From assembly GCA_902785075.1 (NCBI GenBank), contig CACZXN010000003.1:51680-115679 (forward strand): DNA of 64,000 bases. Direction: 5' to 3'. The position numbers and the translations under genes are program-made. This DNA is from an uncultured Bacteroidales bacterium (lineage in GTDB: Bacteria; Bacteroidota; Bacteroidia; Bacteroidales; Bacteroidaceae). Shown here piece after piece: positions 1 through 8,767 of this stretch (the stretch's first letter is position 1; each line of letters opens with the position of its first letter). The notes beneath the pieces are model-generated. The model was given only the letters and a program-made list of their open reading frames with translations, was not told the origin of the DNA and ran no database searches.

Positions 1-519
1 ATCATCGATTTTCGTCGTGATCGTTTCGGGAAACTGCATGCAGAAACCACAAAAGTTTATGAGTTCATGCAACTGGCAGAAACTATCAAGACACGTTACA
101 GCAGTCTTCGTCATTCACGCATACCACTGATGCTCGTTGCCAACCAAAAGAGTGTAGATGCCAAGGAAGTTCTAGCAGCACTCTCCATTGGCGCCCACAT
201 AGCTATGGCTGGCAGCCACCCATCATCGGGAACCCTTCTAAAGTGCTTAAAGCACTATCGCCCTCATTTCGTTTATTTAGATACTAGTACAGCTGAACGT
301 CTCATAAGAGAACGCGTGTTGCCCATGCTCCATAATCCAACGATTCCAACACACATGATGAGTTCGATTGCCAGACGCAATCTTTTGAAACAGGCACGTA
401 AACGAATGATGTTCGCTTTAGGGGGATGTATTTTAATGGTTAGCGTCACTGGAGGAAGATTCAGTCCTGACATAGAAACTTTCTTGCAACGTATAGATTT
501 CCCATACCAAATCATTTGA
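1..519 (+). CDS. AMP-binding (acyl-CoA synthetase-like) protein, 3' end, C-terminally truncated
   Basis: The gene is cut by the left edge; the frame is open from base 1 and ends at a TGA at 517-519. The visible 172 residues resemble the middle of the AMP-binding domain of long-chain acyl-CoA ligases: a small helical stretch with SIGAHIAMAG, then LLKCLKHYRPHF, an RVLPML segment and GG...VTGGRFSPDIETFLQRIDFPY. In full-length enzymes the next residues are the GYGxTE adenylate-binding motif and the whole C-terminal lid. Here the frame stops two residues after FPYQ, so the enzyme as written could not catalyse adenylation. The usual LPLSH-like segment is also replaced by LMLVANQKS. It may be a decayed paralogue or a non-catalytic domain of a larger protein. 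The family call rests on remembered motifs and is moderate. Confidence 0.5.
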   Translation: MIDFRRDRFGKLHAETTKVYEFMQLAETIKTRYSSLRHSRIPLMLVANQKSVDAKEVLAALSIGAHIAMAGSHPSSGTLLKCLKHYRPHFVYLDTSTAERLIRERVLPMLHNPTIPTHMMSSIARRNLLKQARKRMMFALGGCILMVSVTGGRFSPDIETFLQRIDFPYQII

Positions 520-535
520 AAACATCAATCACAGA

Positions 536-826
536 ATGCGAAAACGTAAAGGAAATACGCAACAGATACAACGGATTGCCAAATACGAAGAGATGATGCA
601 AGAAGCAGAGCGATTGATAAATCTGCACATAACATCGGAAGAGGCGTATGCTAAACTGCATTCCTTAATCCAAGAGTTAGAAACTTACTACAGAAGTGAC
701 GAATGGAAACAAGACTTTGCAGACGATGAAGCAGGAAGACTACCGAAACAGTTGAAACGAGGCGTTTTATCTGAAGACGGCATCTATAATCTGCTCGAAA
801 GATTTGCTGCTGAAGAGAGAGAATAG
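536..826 (+). CDS. DUF4298 domain-containing protein
   Basis: A 96-residue soluble protein with no signal peptide or membrane segment. It is highly charged and mostly helical. The C-terminal half carries the conserved DUF4298 pattern: ELETYYRSDEWKQDFADDEAG followed by LPKxLKRGVLSEDGIYNLLE. The function of the family is not known. It starts 16 bp after the truncated AMP-binding gene and so may be cotranscribed with it. It is followed by a hairpin terminator (879-913). The full family length suggests an intact gene. Confidence 0.85.
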   Translation: MRKRKGNTQQIQRIAKYEEMMQEAERLINLHITSEEAYAKLHSLIQELETYYRSDEWKQDFADDEAGRLPKQLKRGVLSEDGIYNLLERFAAEERE

Positions 827-878
827 ACAAACAACGAACCCACAATAAATTCACTGATTGCTTTATGCATTGAACGAA

Positions 879-913
879 ACAGCACTGGTATACACACTGG
901 TGCTGTCATTTTT
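879..913 (+). terminator. Hairpin terminator after the DUF4298 gene
   Basis: An 11-bp stem (ACAGCACTGGT at 879-889, ACTGGTGCTGT at 896-906, with two G-T wobbles) around a 6-nt loop, followed by CATTTTTCC. It lies about 50 bp past the DUF4298 stop and before the next promoter. Confidence 0.6.
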
Positions 914-991
914 CCGCTTCAAAAACACTGGAAAAAGCGGGTGAGTCGTATTTTCATCAACAAAGAAAGTACTTTTTTGCATTTTTTTTTC

Positions 992-1020
992 TTGGTTTCG
1001 TAAAAAAGTAGTAACTTTGC
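992..1020 (+). promoter_or_regulatory. Bacteroidota-type promoter for the TPR-ribH-tamB-nadE run
   Basis: A TAACTTTGC -7 box at 1012-1020 with a TTGG -33 element at 992-995. It is the only clear promoter between the terminator at 879-913 and the TPR gene. It leaves a 5' leader of roughly 90 nt. Confidence 0.7.
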
Positions 1021-1116
1021 ATGCTTTATTGGCAATCTATGATGCTAAATTAATCCAAGCATTAAGAGTTAAACAAATTAAGAAGATTCAAAACAATAAT
1101 AAAAATAACACAGAAA

Positions 1117-1794
1117 ATGGCAAAAAACAAAAAAGCATCGAACGACGTTATCGGACTCGATGTACAATTGAGTAAGTCAGAGGCTTTTATTGAAAAGCAC
1201 CTCAAGTTAATTCTTGCAATCCTTGCAGTGATTATCATCGTGGTATCAGGTATTTTCCTTTATCGTCACTACAAGGCCAACCAAACCGCAGAAGCAAACG
1301 AAGCTATTGCAGCAAGTCAGAATGCATTCGGAATGGAGCAGTATGAGCAAGCATTGAACGGTGATGGTGTTCAAGAGAAAGGTTTCTTGAAGATTATCGA
1401 CGAATATAGCGGAACCTCTACTGCGAATTTAGCAAAAGCATACGCTGGTTTGTGCTATGTCAGCTTGGATCGTTTGGATGAAGCTATTAAAATGCTGGAG
1501 TCGTTCGACCCACAGGATGATCAGATGATTTCACCGAGTGCTATTGCAGCACTTGGCAACTGCTATGTAAAGAAGGGTGACAACCAAAAGGGAGCTGAAA
1601 CACTCGTAAAAGCAGCTAAGAAAGCAAACAACGATGCAGTAAGCCCAGTATTCCTTTTACAAGCCGGTGAAGTGTACGAAGAATTAGGCAACACGGACAA
1701 GGCTTTAGAGCTCTACAAAGAAATTAAGGACAAATACTTCCGCTCTCCACTTAGTGCAGAGATGGATAAGTACATCGAAAGAGTAAGTAAATAA
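1117..1794 (+). CDS. Membrane-anchored tetratricopeptide repeat protein
   Basis: A 225-residue protein with one N-terminal transmembrane helix (about residues 29-49, [20 protein letters not shown]) preceded by a basic cytoplasmic stretch, so probably anchored N-in with the repeats in the periplasm. Three to four TPR-like helical pairs follow: [46 protein letters not shown] and [25 protein letters not shown]. The layout (TM helix plus TPR_21-type repeats) resembles YfgM-like proteins that assist folding at the inner membrane, but that role is inference. It sits 94 bp upstream of ribH in the same direction. Confidence 0.8.
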   Translation: MAKNKKASNDVIGLDVQLSKSEAFIEKHLKLILAILAVIIIVVSGIFLYRHYKANQTAEANEAIAASQNAFGMEQYEQALNGDGVQEKGFLKIIDEYSGTSTANLAKAYAGLCYVSLDRLDEAIKMLESFDPQDDQMISPSAIAALGNCYVKKGDNQKGAETLVKAAKKANNDAVSPVFLLQAGEVYEELGNTDKALELYKEIKDKYFRSPLSAEMDKYIERVSK

Positions 1795-1888
1795 GAGGGG
1801 CAATAAGTTCTGTAATTGCAGGAGTTTAGACTACACTCCCAATTGGATCTCCCTTTTATTCCTTTTTAACTCTTCAATAAAAACAAAT

Positions 1889-2380
1889 ATGGCTACTAAA
1901 AACCATAATCTTTCTGACTACGATATCAACAGTGTTCCTAATGCAAAGGACATGAAAGTTGGTATCGTAGTTAGCGAATGGAACGACAACATCACTGGTG
2001 CCCTACTTGAAGGAGCAAAAAAGACATTGATGAAACATGGTGTAGCAGAAAGCAACATCAAGGTGGAAACAGTGCCAGGTAGTTTTGAGTTGGTAATGGG
2101 TGCCCAACTTATGGTAAAATCAGATGTTGATGCCGTCATCGCTATCGGATGCGTGATTCGTGGTGACACTCCACACTTCGACTATATCTGTGAAGGTACG
2201 ACTTACGGACTTGCCCGATTGAATGCCACACAATCCAAACCCGTCATCTATGGCCTCATCACCACCAACGACATGCAACAAGCATTGGATCGCTGTGGAG
2301 GCAAGATGGGTAACAAGGGTGATGAATGTGCCGTCGCAGCAATTAAAATGGTTGCCTTATCAAGAAGGTTAAGCAAATAA
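1889..2380 (+). CDS. ribH: 6,7-dimethyl-8-ribityllumazine synthase
   Basis: A 163-residue cytoplasmic enzyme that condenses 5-amino-6-ribitylaminouracil with 3,4-dihydroxy-2-butanone 4-phosphate in the penultimate step of riboflavin synthesis. Visible family motifs are VSEWN near the N-terminus (substrate pocket), [29 protein letters not shown] (with the catalytic His) and [11 protein letters not shown]. The length matches the family. It probably forms the usual icosahedral or pentameric assembly. The reading frame of the downstream TamB-like gene is already open within the last ten codons of ribH, which suggests translational coupling. Confidence 0.96.
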   Translation: MATKNHNLSDYDINSVPNAKDMKVGIVVSEWNDNITGALLEGAKKTLMKHGVAESNIKVETVPGSFELVMGAQLMVKSDVDAVIAIGCVIRGDTPHFDYICEGTTYGLARLNATQSKPVIYGLITTNDMQQALDRCGGKMGNKGDECAVAAIKMVALSRRLSK

Positions 2381-2484
2381 CGCGAGGTATTCTTGCAGGC
2401 ATACTTATTGCGTATGTATGCCTCATCATACTGATCAATATTCCTGCCATCCAACAGGCGATTGGAAGTTGGACTGCTGATTTT

Positions 2485-5400
2485 TTGTCAGAACAAATCG
2501 GGAGTCAAGTACAGATTGGAAGCATAAAGCCAGGATTGCTGAACCGTATTATTATTGACGACCTCTATATCAAAGACCAAAGTCAACAGGAACTGATACG
2601 CATAGATAGGACTTCTGTAAAAATCAACCTGATAGCACTACTTGAAGGAAAAGTCAGAGTTTCAAACGCACAGCTATTCGGTCCTGTTCTCCACGTCAAA
2701 AAGACAAACCCTGATTCCTCATCAAACTTACAGTTTTTAATTGATGCATTCTCTTCTTCCGATGAAGAGGAGTCGAATCCATTAGACCTACGCATCAATT
2801 CTTTTATCATGCGCAGAGGTCATCTGACATTTGATGTTGAAAGCGAACCGCATAAAGAAACTTTCGACCTTAATCACCTTGACATTAGCCATCTTGACAT
2901 GACTGTTTCGCTGAAAACCCTTACGGACGATAGTCTAAACCTCACAGTGAAACGGTTGAATTTCGAAGAAGAATTATCAGGACTACAACTCAAAAAACTT
3001 GAAGCCCAAATTGAGGGAAACCTCAAACATGGGCAGGTTAGAGACCTCAGGTTGGAAACTCTCCAATCTACGCTAAACATTGATCACCTGTCTGCAGAAT
3101 ACGTGAACTATAAGAAAGACAAATCCTTCAAGTTCACAACAGAGATACATGACTCATATATCACACCTGTTGATTTCAAGGGATTGCTGCCACAACTCAG
3201 CGACCTCACTACCCCACTCAAATTGAATGCAAAAGCAGATGGCACCCATGATCATATCGAAATACACCAACTGCATCTTCAAACAGATAATTTTTCTTTA
3301 GTAGCAGATCTAAACGGCTATGCAAAGCATTTACAAACCGAGAAAAAGGAGTTGTTTGTAAATGTGAATCAATTGGCATTGGACAACAACACGAAAGCAA
3401 TTCTTTTCAGACAACTGAGTCCAAACGCGGAAATGCCACCTATTATAGAGAATTTAGGTACAATAGGCTACAGAGGAACTATTCGGCAATATGACAACCA
3501 GACCAGTGCAAATGGGCACATTACAAGCGAAGCAGGAAACATCCAGATTAAAGCTGACGTTCAAGAAGGAAATATTATCGACGCACATACAACCTCAGAT
3601 GCCTTGAACTTTGGAAAATTATTAGGTCAACAAGACTTAGGGATTAGTTCTTTTGATCTCAACCTTAATGGAAGACTGATTGAGAACCAACAAGCTGAAG
3701 GCACTATTCAAGGGAATTTAGGTGTATTCGAATATAAAGGACATAAGTATCACGACATCACAATTGACGCCACTCGTAAACAGGGCAATATCAATGGCGT
3801 GATTAACATTGCAGACGAACTAGCCAATCTGGGGTTCACGGGCTCTTTCAATGAACACAACTCACAAATCACAGGCAAACTGCATGTAAAAAACTTCGCT
3901 CCACATGCTTTGAACTTGACAGATGGACTTGAAAACCAATCGTTGAGTATGTTGGCAGATATAGATATTCAAGGTAAAAAGCTAAACACTCTGCTTGGAA
4001 ATGTGGACATCAACACAATTATCCTTACAGACAAGGAAGATAGTCTTAGCCTTGATCATCTTAATGTAAATTTCAGTCAAGAAGGAGTAGATAAAATCAT
4101 TGACATACACAGCGATTTTGCAGATGCTCATCTAAAAGGTAATATTGAGCCAGACGGTATCGTTGATGCGTTTAAGAACCAATTGGCATGCCACTTACCT
4201 TCACTTGTGCATCATAAACACGGAAACCGTAATCAATTTGCCTTTGATGCCACAGTAATGCCGTCAGAGATTCTGAACCGTTTTGTTGAAACGGAATACA
4301 CTCTTGAGGAACCCATCAGGATGGTTGGATTCATTGATGCAATTGCCGATACAATGACAGTCAGTATCGATGCTCCACGTATCAGCAAAGACGAAAGTAT
4401 ATATGTAGGTACTCACGTTATATGTACCAACTCCCCTCGAATGATGAGCGCCTCTGTTAACACCAAACAGAAACAAGGCCGGAGTACTATCAACTATTTA
4501 CTGACAGCTGATGCTAAAGACAACCGATTGGAAACATTTGTCAATTGGGAGGACAGGAAAACGAGCGTTACAAATGGCACAGTCTATGCTACAACTACCT
4601 TTGCAGATAGTCTTGGAAAGGTAAATGCAAATGTAAGTGTACATAAATCGCAACTTGCCATCAATGACACAATCTGGCAGATAGCTCCCTCACATCTTCA
4701 ATTATACGATAACCGTATCGCTTGTTCTGACGTGAAGATGTACAACGAAAACCAATCGATTGTGGTAAATGGTATTATTTCTGAGAAGATGTCAGATTCT
4801 CTGATTGTAGACCTCAACAACATAGAAGTAGCATACATTACAGACATTGTTGACTTTACTGCTGTGCGTTTTCATGGACAGGTTTCCGGACAAGCACAAA
4901 TCAGCAACGTTTACAAGGACATCCACTTAAATGCCAATCTGATTGTCAACAACATGCACCTGCAAGAAGGAAGGCTTGGAACGGGCTACATCCAAGCATT
5001 TTGGGATAATGCGACAAAGGGTATTCGGGTAAACGGTCATATTACCGATTTCTATAAACAATTGAACCGTACTACAGACGTTGAAGGATTCATTTCACCC
5101 AGCCAGAACGATCTTGACCTAAAAGTAACCACTCACAATACGAATGCAGAATTCTTGAATGGTTTCCTATCATCCACATTCAAAAACATCAAAGGTAATA
5201 CCAATGGCGTGTTACACATCATCGGTCCATTAAACGATGTAAATCTTGTAGGTGACATTAGTGCTGATGTCGACTTAACCTTGAAAGCTACCAATGTAAA
5301 TTATCACATCAATCCCGACGATACCATACGCCTGCGACCTTATCAGTTTGTCTTTAACAACATACGACTTACAGACCGTCTTGGAAATAGCGGACTCGTC

Positions 5401-6804
5401 AATGGTACGCTTGGGCACAAAAACATGAAAAACTTCAAGTACGATTTTGTCATCAACACCCAAAATCTCACTATTTATGATGAACATGAATTCAACTCCG
5501 ATAAGTTCTATGCAACCGTTTATGCTAATGCAACTCTTGAGATTCATGGGTCTGATGGACATCCATTAAGGATGACTGCCGACGTAACACCTACACGAGG
5601 AAGTGTCTTTGCCTACGATGCAGCTACCCCCGATGCAATCAACTCAGGAAACTTCGTTGTATTTCATGATGTGTCACCTCAAGAGGCGCCAAAGAAATAC
5701 CTACTTTTCAATGGGGAAGATGAGGAAGAGGAAGAAATCAAAGAAGACAATGATGACAAACTCAAATATGAAGGCGATATTTTCATGGATATCAGCATGC
5801 ACGTCAATCCCGACTGCGAAATCAAGCTTCGCATGGACAATGTCGAAGATGGCTACATGTCTACATATGGTTCTGGTACCATTTTAGCGCACTATCACAA
5901 TAAAAGCCCGTTCACGCTCAATGGCATTTACCAAATTGAGGGAGGACGATACCGACTCTATCTTCAAGATATCATATTCCGAGACCTGGATTTGCAAAGA
6001 GGCAGTAATGTAGAATTTAATGGCAACCCATTCGATGCAGACATTCACCTTATCTGTCACCATATCATCAACTCGGTTCCATTACAAGACATCACAGCCG
6101 GAAATTCATTCGGAACCAACAGCAAAGTAAAAGTAATATGTGTGTTGGACATCACAGGCCAACTCGGCAACATGAACTTCGGATTTGACATTCAGTTACC
6201 AAACGTCAACGATGAAACTCGCCAATTGGTAAAGAGTCTTATCAGTACGGAAGACGAAATGAACATGCAGATGATTTACTTGTTAGGACTGGGGCGATTC
6301 TATTCAAATGAATACGCACGAGCAGCAGGAAATGCCGGTTCTGACCAAGCCGTCAATACATTGCTGTCATCTACGATTTCCGGACAAATCAACCAAATGC
6401 TTTCGAACGTCATTGGACAAGACAGCAAATGGAACTTTGGTACAGGTCTGTCTACCGGAGAAAAAGGCTGGAATGACCTTGATGTTGAAGGAATCCTATC
6501 TGGACGTCTCTTAAACGACAGACTGCTGATTAACGGAAATTTCGGATATCGTGACAATGCGCTTACCAATTCTGCTAACTTCATCGGAGACTTCGATGTA
6601 AAATGGCGACTAACTGAAAACGGTAATACTTTCATCAAAGCATACAATCAGACAAATGATAGATATTTCACGAAGACCACTCTCAACACACAAGGAATAG
6701 GCATCTCCTACCAACGCGATTTTGACTCGTGGAAGGCATTGTTCCGAAAGAAGATGAAAGAGGAAAAAGAAAAGAATCACAAAACAAAAAAACAAACGAA
6801 ATGA
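2485..6804 (+). CDS. tamB: Translocation and assembly module TamB-like protein (DUF490)
   Basis: A very large AsmA/TamB-family protein (1439 residues from the TTG at 2485) made of repetitive beta-strand segments. It ends in the conserved DUF490/TamB domain (about residues 1080-1400: YQIEGGRYRLYLQDIIFRD, GNPFDADIHLICHH, QLPNVNDETRQLVKSLIS, then a barrel-binding tail). TamB-like proteins bridge the periplasm and help insert outer-membrane proteins or move lipids. The frame is open upstream of 2485 and encodes a basic start plus a strong membrane anchor (GILAGILIAYVCLIILINIP, codons 2386-2445), as expected for TamB. No ATG, GTG or TTG lies in frame before 2485. The true start is therefore probably a non-canonical codon near 2359 (ATC, giving [10 protein letters not shown]) inside the end of ribH. 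The stop overlaps the nadE start (ATGA). An acidic run (EDEEEEEIKEDNDD) is at about residues 1080-1095. Confidence 0.85.
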   Translation: MSEQIGSQVQIGSIKPGLLNRIIIDDLYIKDQSQQELIRIDRTSVKINLIALLEGKVRVSNAQLFGPVLHVKKTNPDSSSNLQFLIDAFSSSDEEESNPLDLRINSFIMRRGHLTFDVESEPHKETFDLNHLDISHLDMTVSLKTLTDDSLNLTVKRLNFEEELSGLQLKKLEAQIEGNLKHGQVRDLRLETLQSTLNIDHLSAEYVNYKKDKSFKFTTEIHDSYITPVDFKGLLPQLSDLTTPLKLNAKADGTHDHIEIHQLHLQTDNFSLVADLNGYAKHLQTEKKELFVNVNQLALDNNTKAILFRQLSPNAEMPPIIENLGTIGYRGTIRQYDNQTSANGHITSEAGNIQIKADVQEGNIIDAHTTSDALNFGKLLGQQDLGISSFDLNLNGRLIENQQAEGTIQGNLGVFEYKGHKYHDITIDATRKQGNINGVINIADELANLGFTGSFNEHNSQITGKLHVKNFAPHALNLTDGLENQSLSMLADIDIQGKKLNTLLGNVDINTIILTDKEDSLSLDHLNVNFSQEGVDKIIDIHSDFADAHLKGNIEPDGIVDAFKNQLACHLPSLVHHKHGNRNQFAFDATVMPSEILNRFVETEYTLEEPIRMVGFIDAIADTMTVSIDAPRISKDESIYVGTHVICTNSPRMMSASVNTKQKQGRSTINYLLTADAKDNRLETFVNWEDRKTSVTNGTVYATTTFADSLGKVNANVSVHKSQLAINDTIWQIAPSHLQLYDNRIACSDVKMYNENQSIVVNGIISEKMSDSLIVDLNNIEVAYITDIVDFTAVRFHGQVSGQAQISNVYKDIHLNANLIVNNMHLQEGRLGTGYIQAFWDNATKGIRVNGHITDFYKQLNRTTDVEGFISPSQNDLDLKVTTHNTNAEFLNGFLSSTFKNIKGNTNGVLHIIGPLNDVNLVGDISADVDLTLKATNVNYHINPDDTIRLRPYQFVFNNIRLTDRLGNSGLVNGTLGHKNMKNFKYDFVINTQNLTIYDEHEFNSDKFYATVYANATLEIHGSDGHPLRMTADVTPTRGSVFAYDAATPDAINSGNFVVFHDVSPQEAPKKYLLFNGEDEEEEEIKEDNDDKLKYEGDIFMDISMHVNPDCEIKLRMDNVEDGYMSTYGSGTILAHYHNKSPFTLNGIYQIEGGRYRLYLQDIIFRDLDLQRGSNVEFNGNPFDADIHLICHHIINSVPLQDITAGNSFGTNSKVKVICVLDITGQLGNMNFGFDIQLPNVNDETRQLVKSLISTEDEMNMQMIYLLGLGRFYSNEYARAAGNAGSDQAVNTLLSSTISGQINQMLSNVIGQDSKWNFGTGLSTGEKGWNDLDVEGILSGRLLNDRLLINGNFGYRDNALTNSANFIGDFDVKWRLTENGNTFIKAYNQTNDRYFTKTTLNTQGIGISYQRDFDSWKALFRKKMKEEKEKNHKTKKQTK

Positions 6805-8747
6805 AGTACGGATTTATCAAGGTAGCAGCAGCAGTACCTCAAGTAAAAGTAGGTGACTGCCAATGGAATGCAAACCAGATTGAAAGCCTCGTAGCGCAGG
6901 CAGAAGGTAAAGGTGTGGAAATCATCTGTTTCCCCGAACTCTGTATCACGGGATACACCTGTGCTGACCTCTTTTTGCAACAGCAATTGTTAGAGAGTTG
7001 CGAAAATGCACTCTTCCGTCTGCTCGACGTAACCCGTTCACTGAACATCATCATCATTGTCGGAATACCGATTCGTATCAACTCCATGATGTTCAATGCT
7101 GCAGCTGTCATACAGAAAGGAAAGATTCTCGGCATCGTACCAAAGACACATATTCCTAATTATAAGGAATTCTACGAAAAGCGGTGGTTTACTTCAGGAA
7201 ACGGAATACATACCAACGTAACGATTTGCGCACAAACTGTTACAATTTCTCGTAACCTGCTGTTCCAGACAAGCAACTGCAACTTCGGTATCGAAATCTG
7301 TGAAGACCTATGGGCACCAATTCCGCCAAGCTCTACACTTGCCTTACAAGGTGCAGATATCATTTTCAACTTATCAGCTACTGACGAAGTTGTTAGCAAA
7401 CACGACTATCTATGTAGCTTGCTAATGCAACAATCAGCACGATGCATAAGCGGATATGTTTATGCATCAAGTGGATTTGGGGAATCCTCACAAGATCTTG
7501 TCTTTGCAGGAAACGCCATGATTTACGAAAACGGAAAACTGTTAGCTGCTGGTAAACGGTTCGAGATGAAAGAACAATTGATTATCTCTGAAATTGATGT
7601 CGATTACCTGCGTTCTGCACGCCAAGCCAACATTACATTTGCTGACAGTCAGTTGTCTGCACCACAGCCAACCATCGCTCAGGCAGTTTCCTATGACGAA
7701 TGGAATGGAGTCCCCACCCTCACTCGAGCAATCGACCCAAGCCCGTTTGTTCCAAAGGGTGATTTGCTCAATCAGCGCTGTGACGAAATATTTGCCATTC
7801 AAGTGGCAGGCTTAGCAAAACGTATCGTTCACATCAATGCGAAAACCCTCGTTATCGGAATCTCGGGTGGACTCGACTCCACTTTAGCGCTCCTCGTAGC
7901 AGCCAAAACAATGGACAAGCTGAACAGAAGTCGCAAAGACATCATTGCAATCACAATGCCTGGATTTGGCACTACTGACCGGACATATACGAATGCCCTC
8001 GCGCTGATGAAATCATTAGGAGTCACCCTCAGGGAGATTTCTATCAAAGAAGCCTGCATCCAACATTTCAAAGATATCAACCACGATATCAACAACCACG
8101 ATGTGACCTATGAAAACAGTCAAGCACGCGAACGCACCCAGATTCTGATGGATATTGCCAATCAAGAAGGAGGAATTGTTGTTGGCACAGGCGACCTTTC
8201 CGAATTGGCTTTAGGATGGGCCACCTATAATGGCGACCACATGTCAAACTATGGAGTCAACGGCTCTGTTCCAAAAACCTTAGTACGCCATCTGGTCACA
8301 TGGGTAGCAAACACAAGTGTTGACGAGGCATCAAAAGCCACTCTGCTCGACATCGTTGACACTCCTATTAGCCCCGAACTCATTCCTGCTGACGAGAACG
8401 GACAAATCAAGCAGAAGACGGAAAACTTAGTCGGTCCTTACGAATTGCATGATTTCTTCCTCTATCACTTCATCCGCAATGCATTCACACCAGCAAAAAT
8501 CTTCTTTCTTGCTCAACAAGCATTTAAAGGGACATACGATGATGAAACAATCCTAAAGTGGTTGCGAACCTTCTATCGGAGATTCTTTAGCCAGCAGTTC
8601 AAACGCTCTTGCATACCAGACGGACCCAAAGTTGGAAGTGTGAGTCTCAGCCCTCGAGGTGACTGGCGCATGCCAAGCGATGCAACATCAACCGAATGGC
8701 TCAAGAATCTTGACGAGGCCACATCCTCACTTCCTTTATTTTCATAA
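6801..8747 (+). CDS. nadE: Glutamine-dependent NAD+ synthase
   Basis: A 648-residue two-domain enzyme that makes NAD+ from nicotinate adenine dinucleotide, ATP and glutamine-derived ammonia. The N-terminal nitrilase-type glutaminase domain has its Glu-Lys-Cys triad at about E46 (FPELCITGY), K115 (VPKTHIPNY) and C167 (FGIEICEDLW). The C-terminal synthetase domain has the PP-loop SGGLDST at about 355-361 and the GTGDLSELALGW segment. I chose the ATG at 6801 (MKYGFIKV) rather than an upstream frame extension. It overlaps the tamB stop by 4 bp (ATGA), which points to coupled translation. Confidence 0.96.
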   Translation: MKYGFIKVAAAVPQVKVGDCQWNANQIESLVAQAEGKGVEIICFPELCITGYTCADLFLQQQLLESCENALFRLLDVTRSLNIIIIVGIPIRINSMMFNAAAVIQKGKILGIVPKTHIPNYKEFYEKRWFTSGNGIHTNVTICAQTVTISRNLLFQTSNCNFGIEICEDLWAPIPPSSTLALQGADIIFNLSATDEVVSKHDYLCSLLMQQSARCISGYVYASSGFGESSQDLVFAGNAMIYENGKLLAAGKRFEMKEQLIISEIDVDYLRSARQANITFADSQLSAPQPTIAQAVSYDEWNGVPTLTRAIDPSPFVPKGDLLNQRCDEIFAIQVAGLAKRIVHINAKTLVIGISGGLDSTLALLVAAKTMDKLNRSRKDIIAITMPGFGTTDRTYTNALALMKSLGVTLREISIKEACIQHFKDINHDINNHDVTYENSQARERTQILMDIANQEGGIVVGTGDLSELALGWATYNGDHMSNYGVNGSVPKTLVRHLVTWVANTSVDEASKATLLDIVDTPISPELIPADENGQIKQKTENLVGPYELHDFFLYHFIRNAFTPAKIFFLAQQAFKGTYDDETILKWLRTFYRRFFSQQFKRSCIPDGPKVGSVSLSPRGDWRMPSDATSTEWLKNLDEATSSLPLFS

Positions 8748-8767
8748 CCCATCATTTCCCTACCGCT

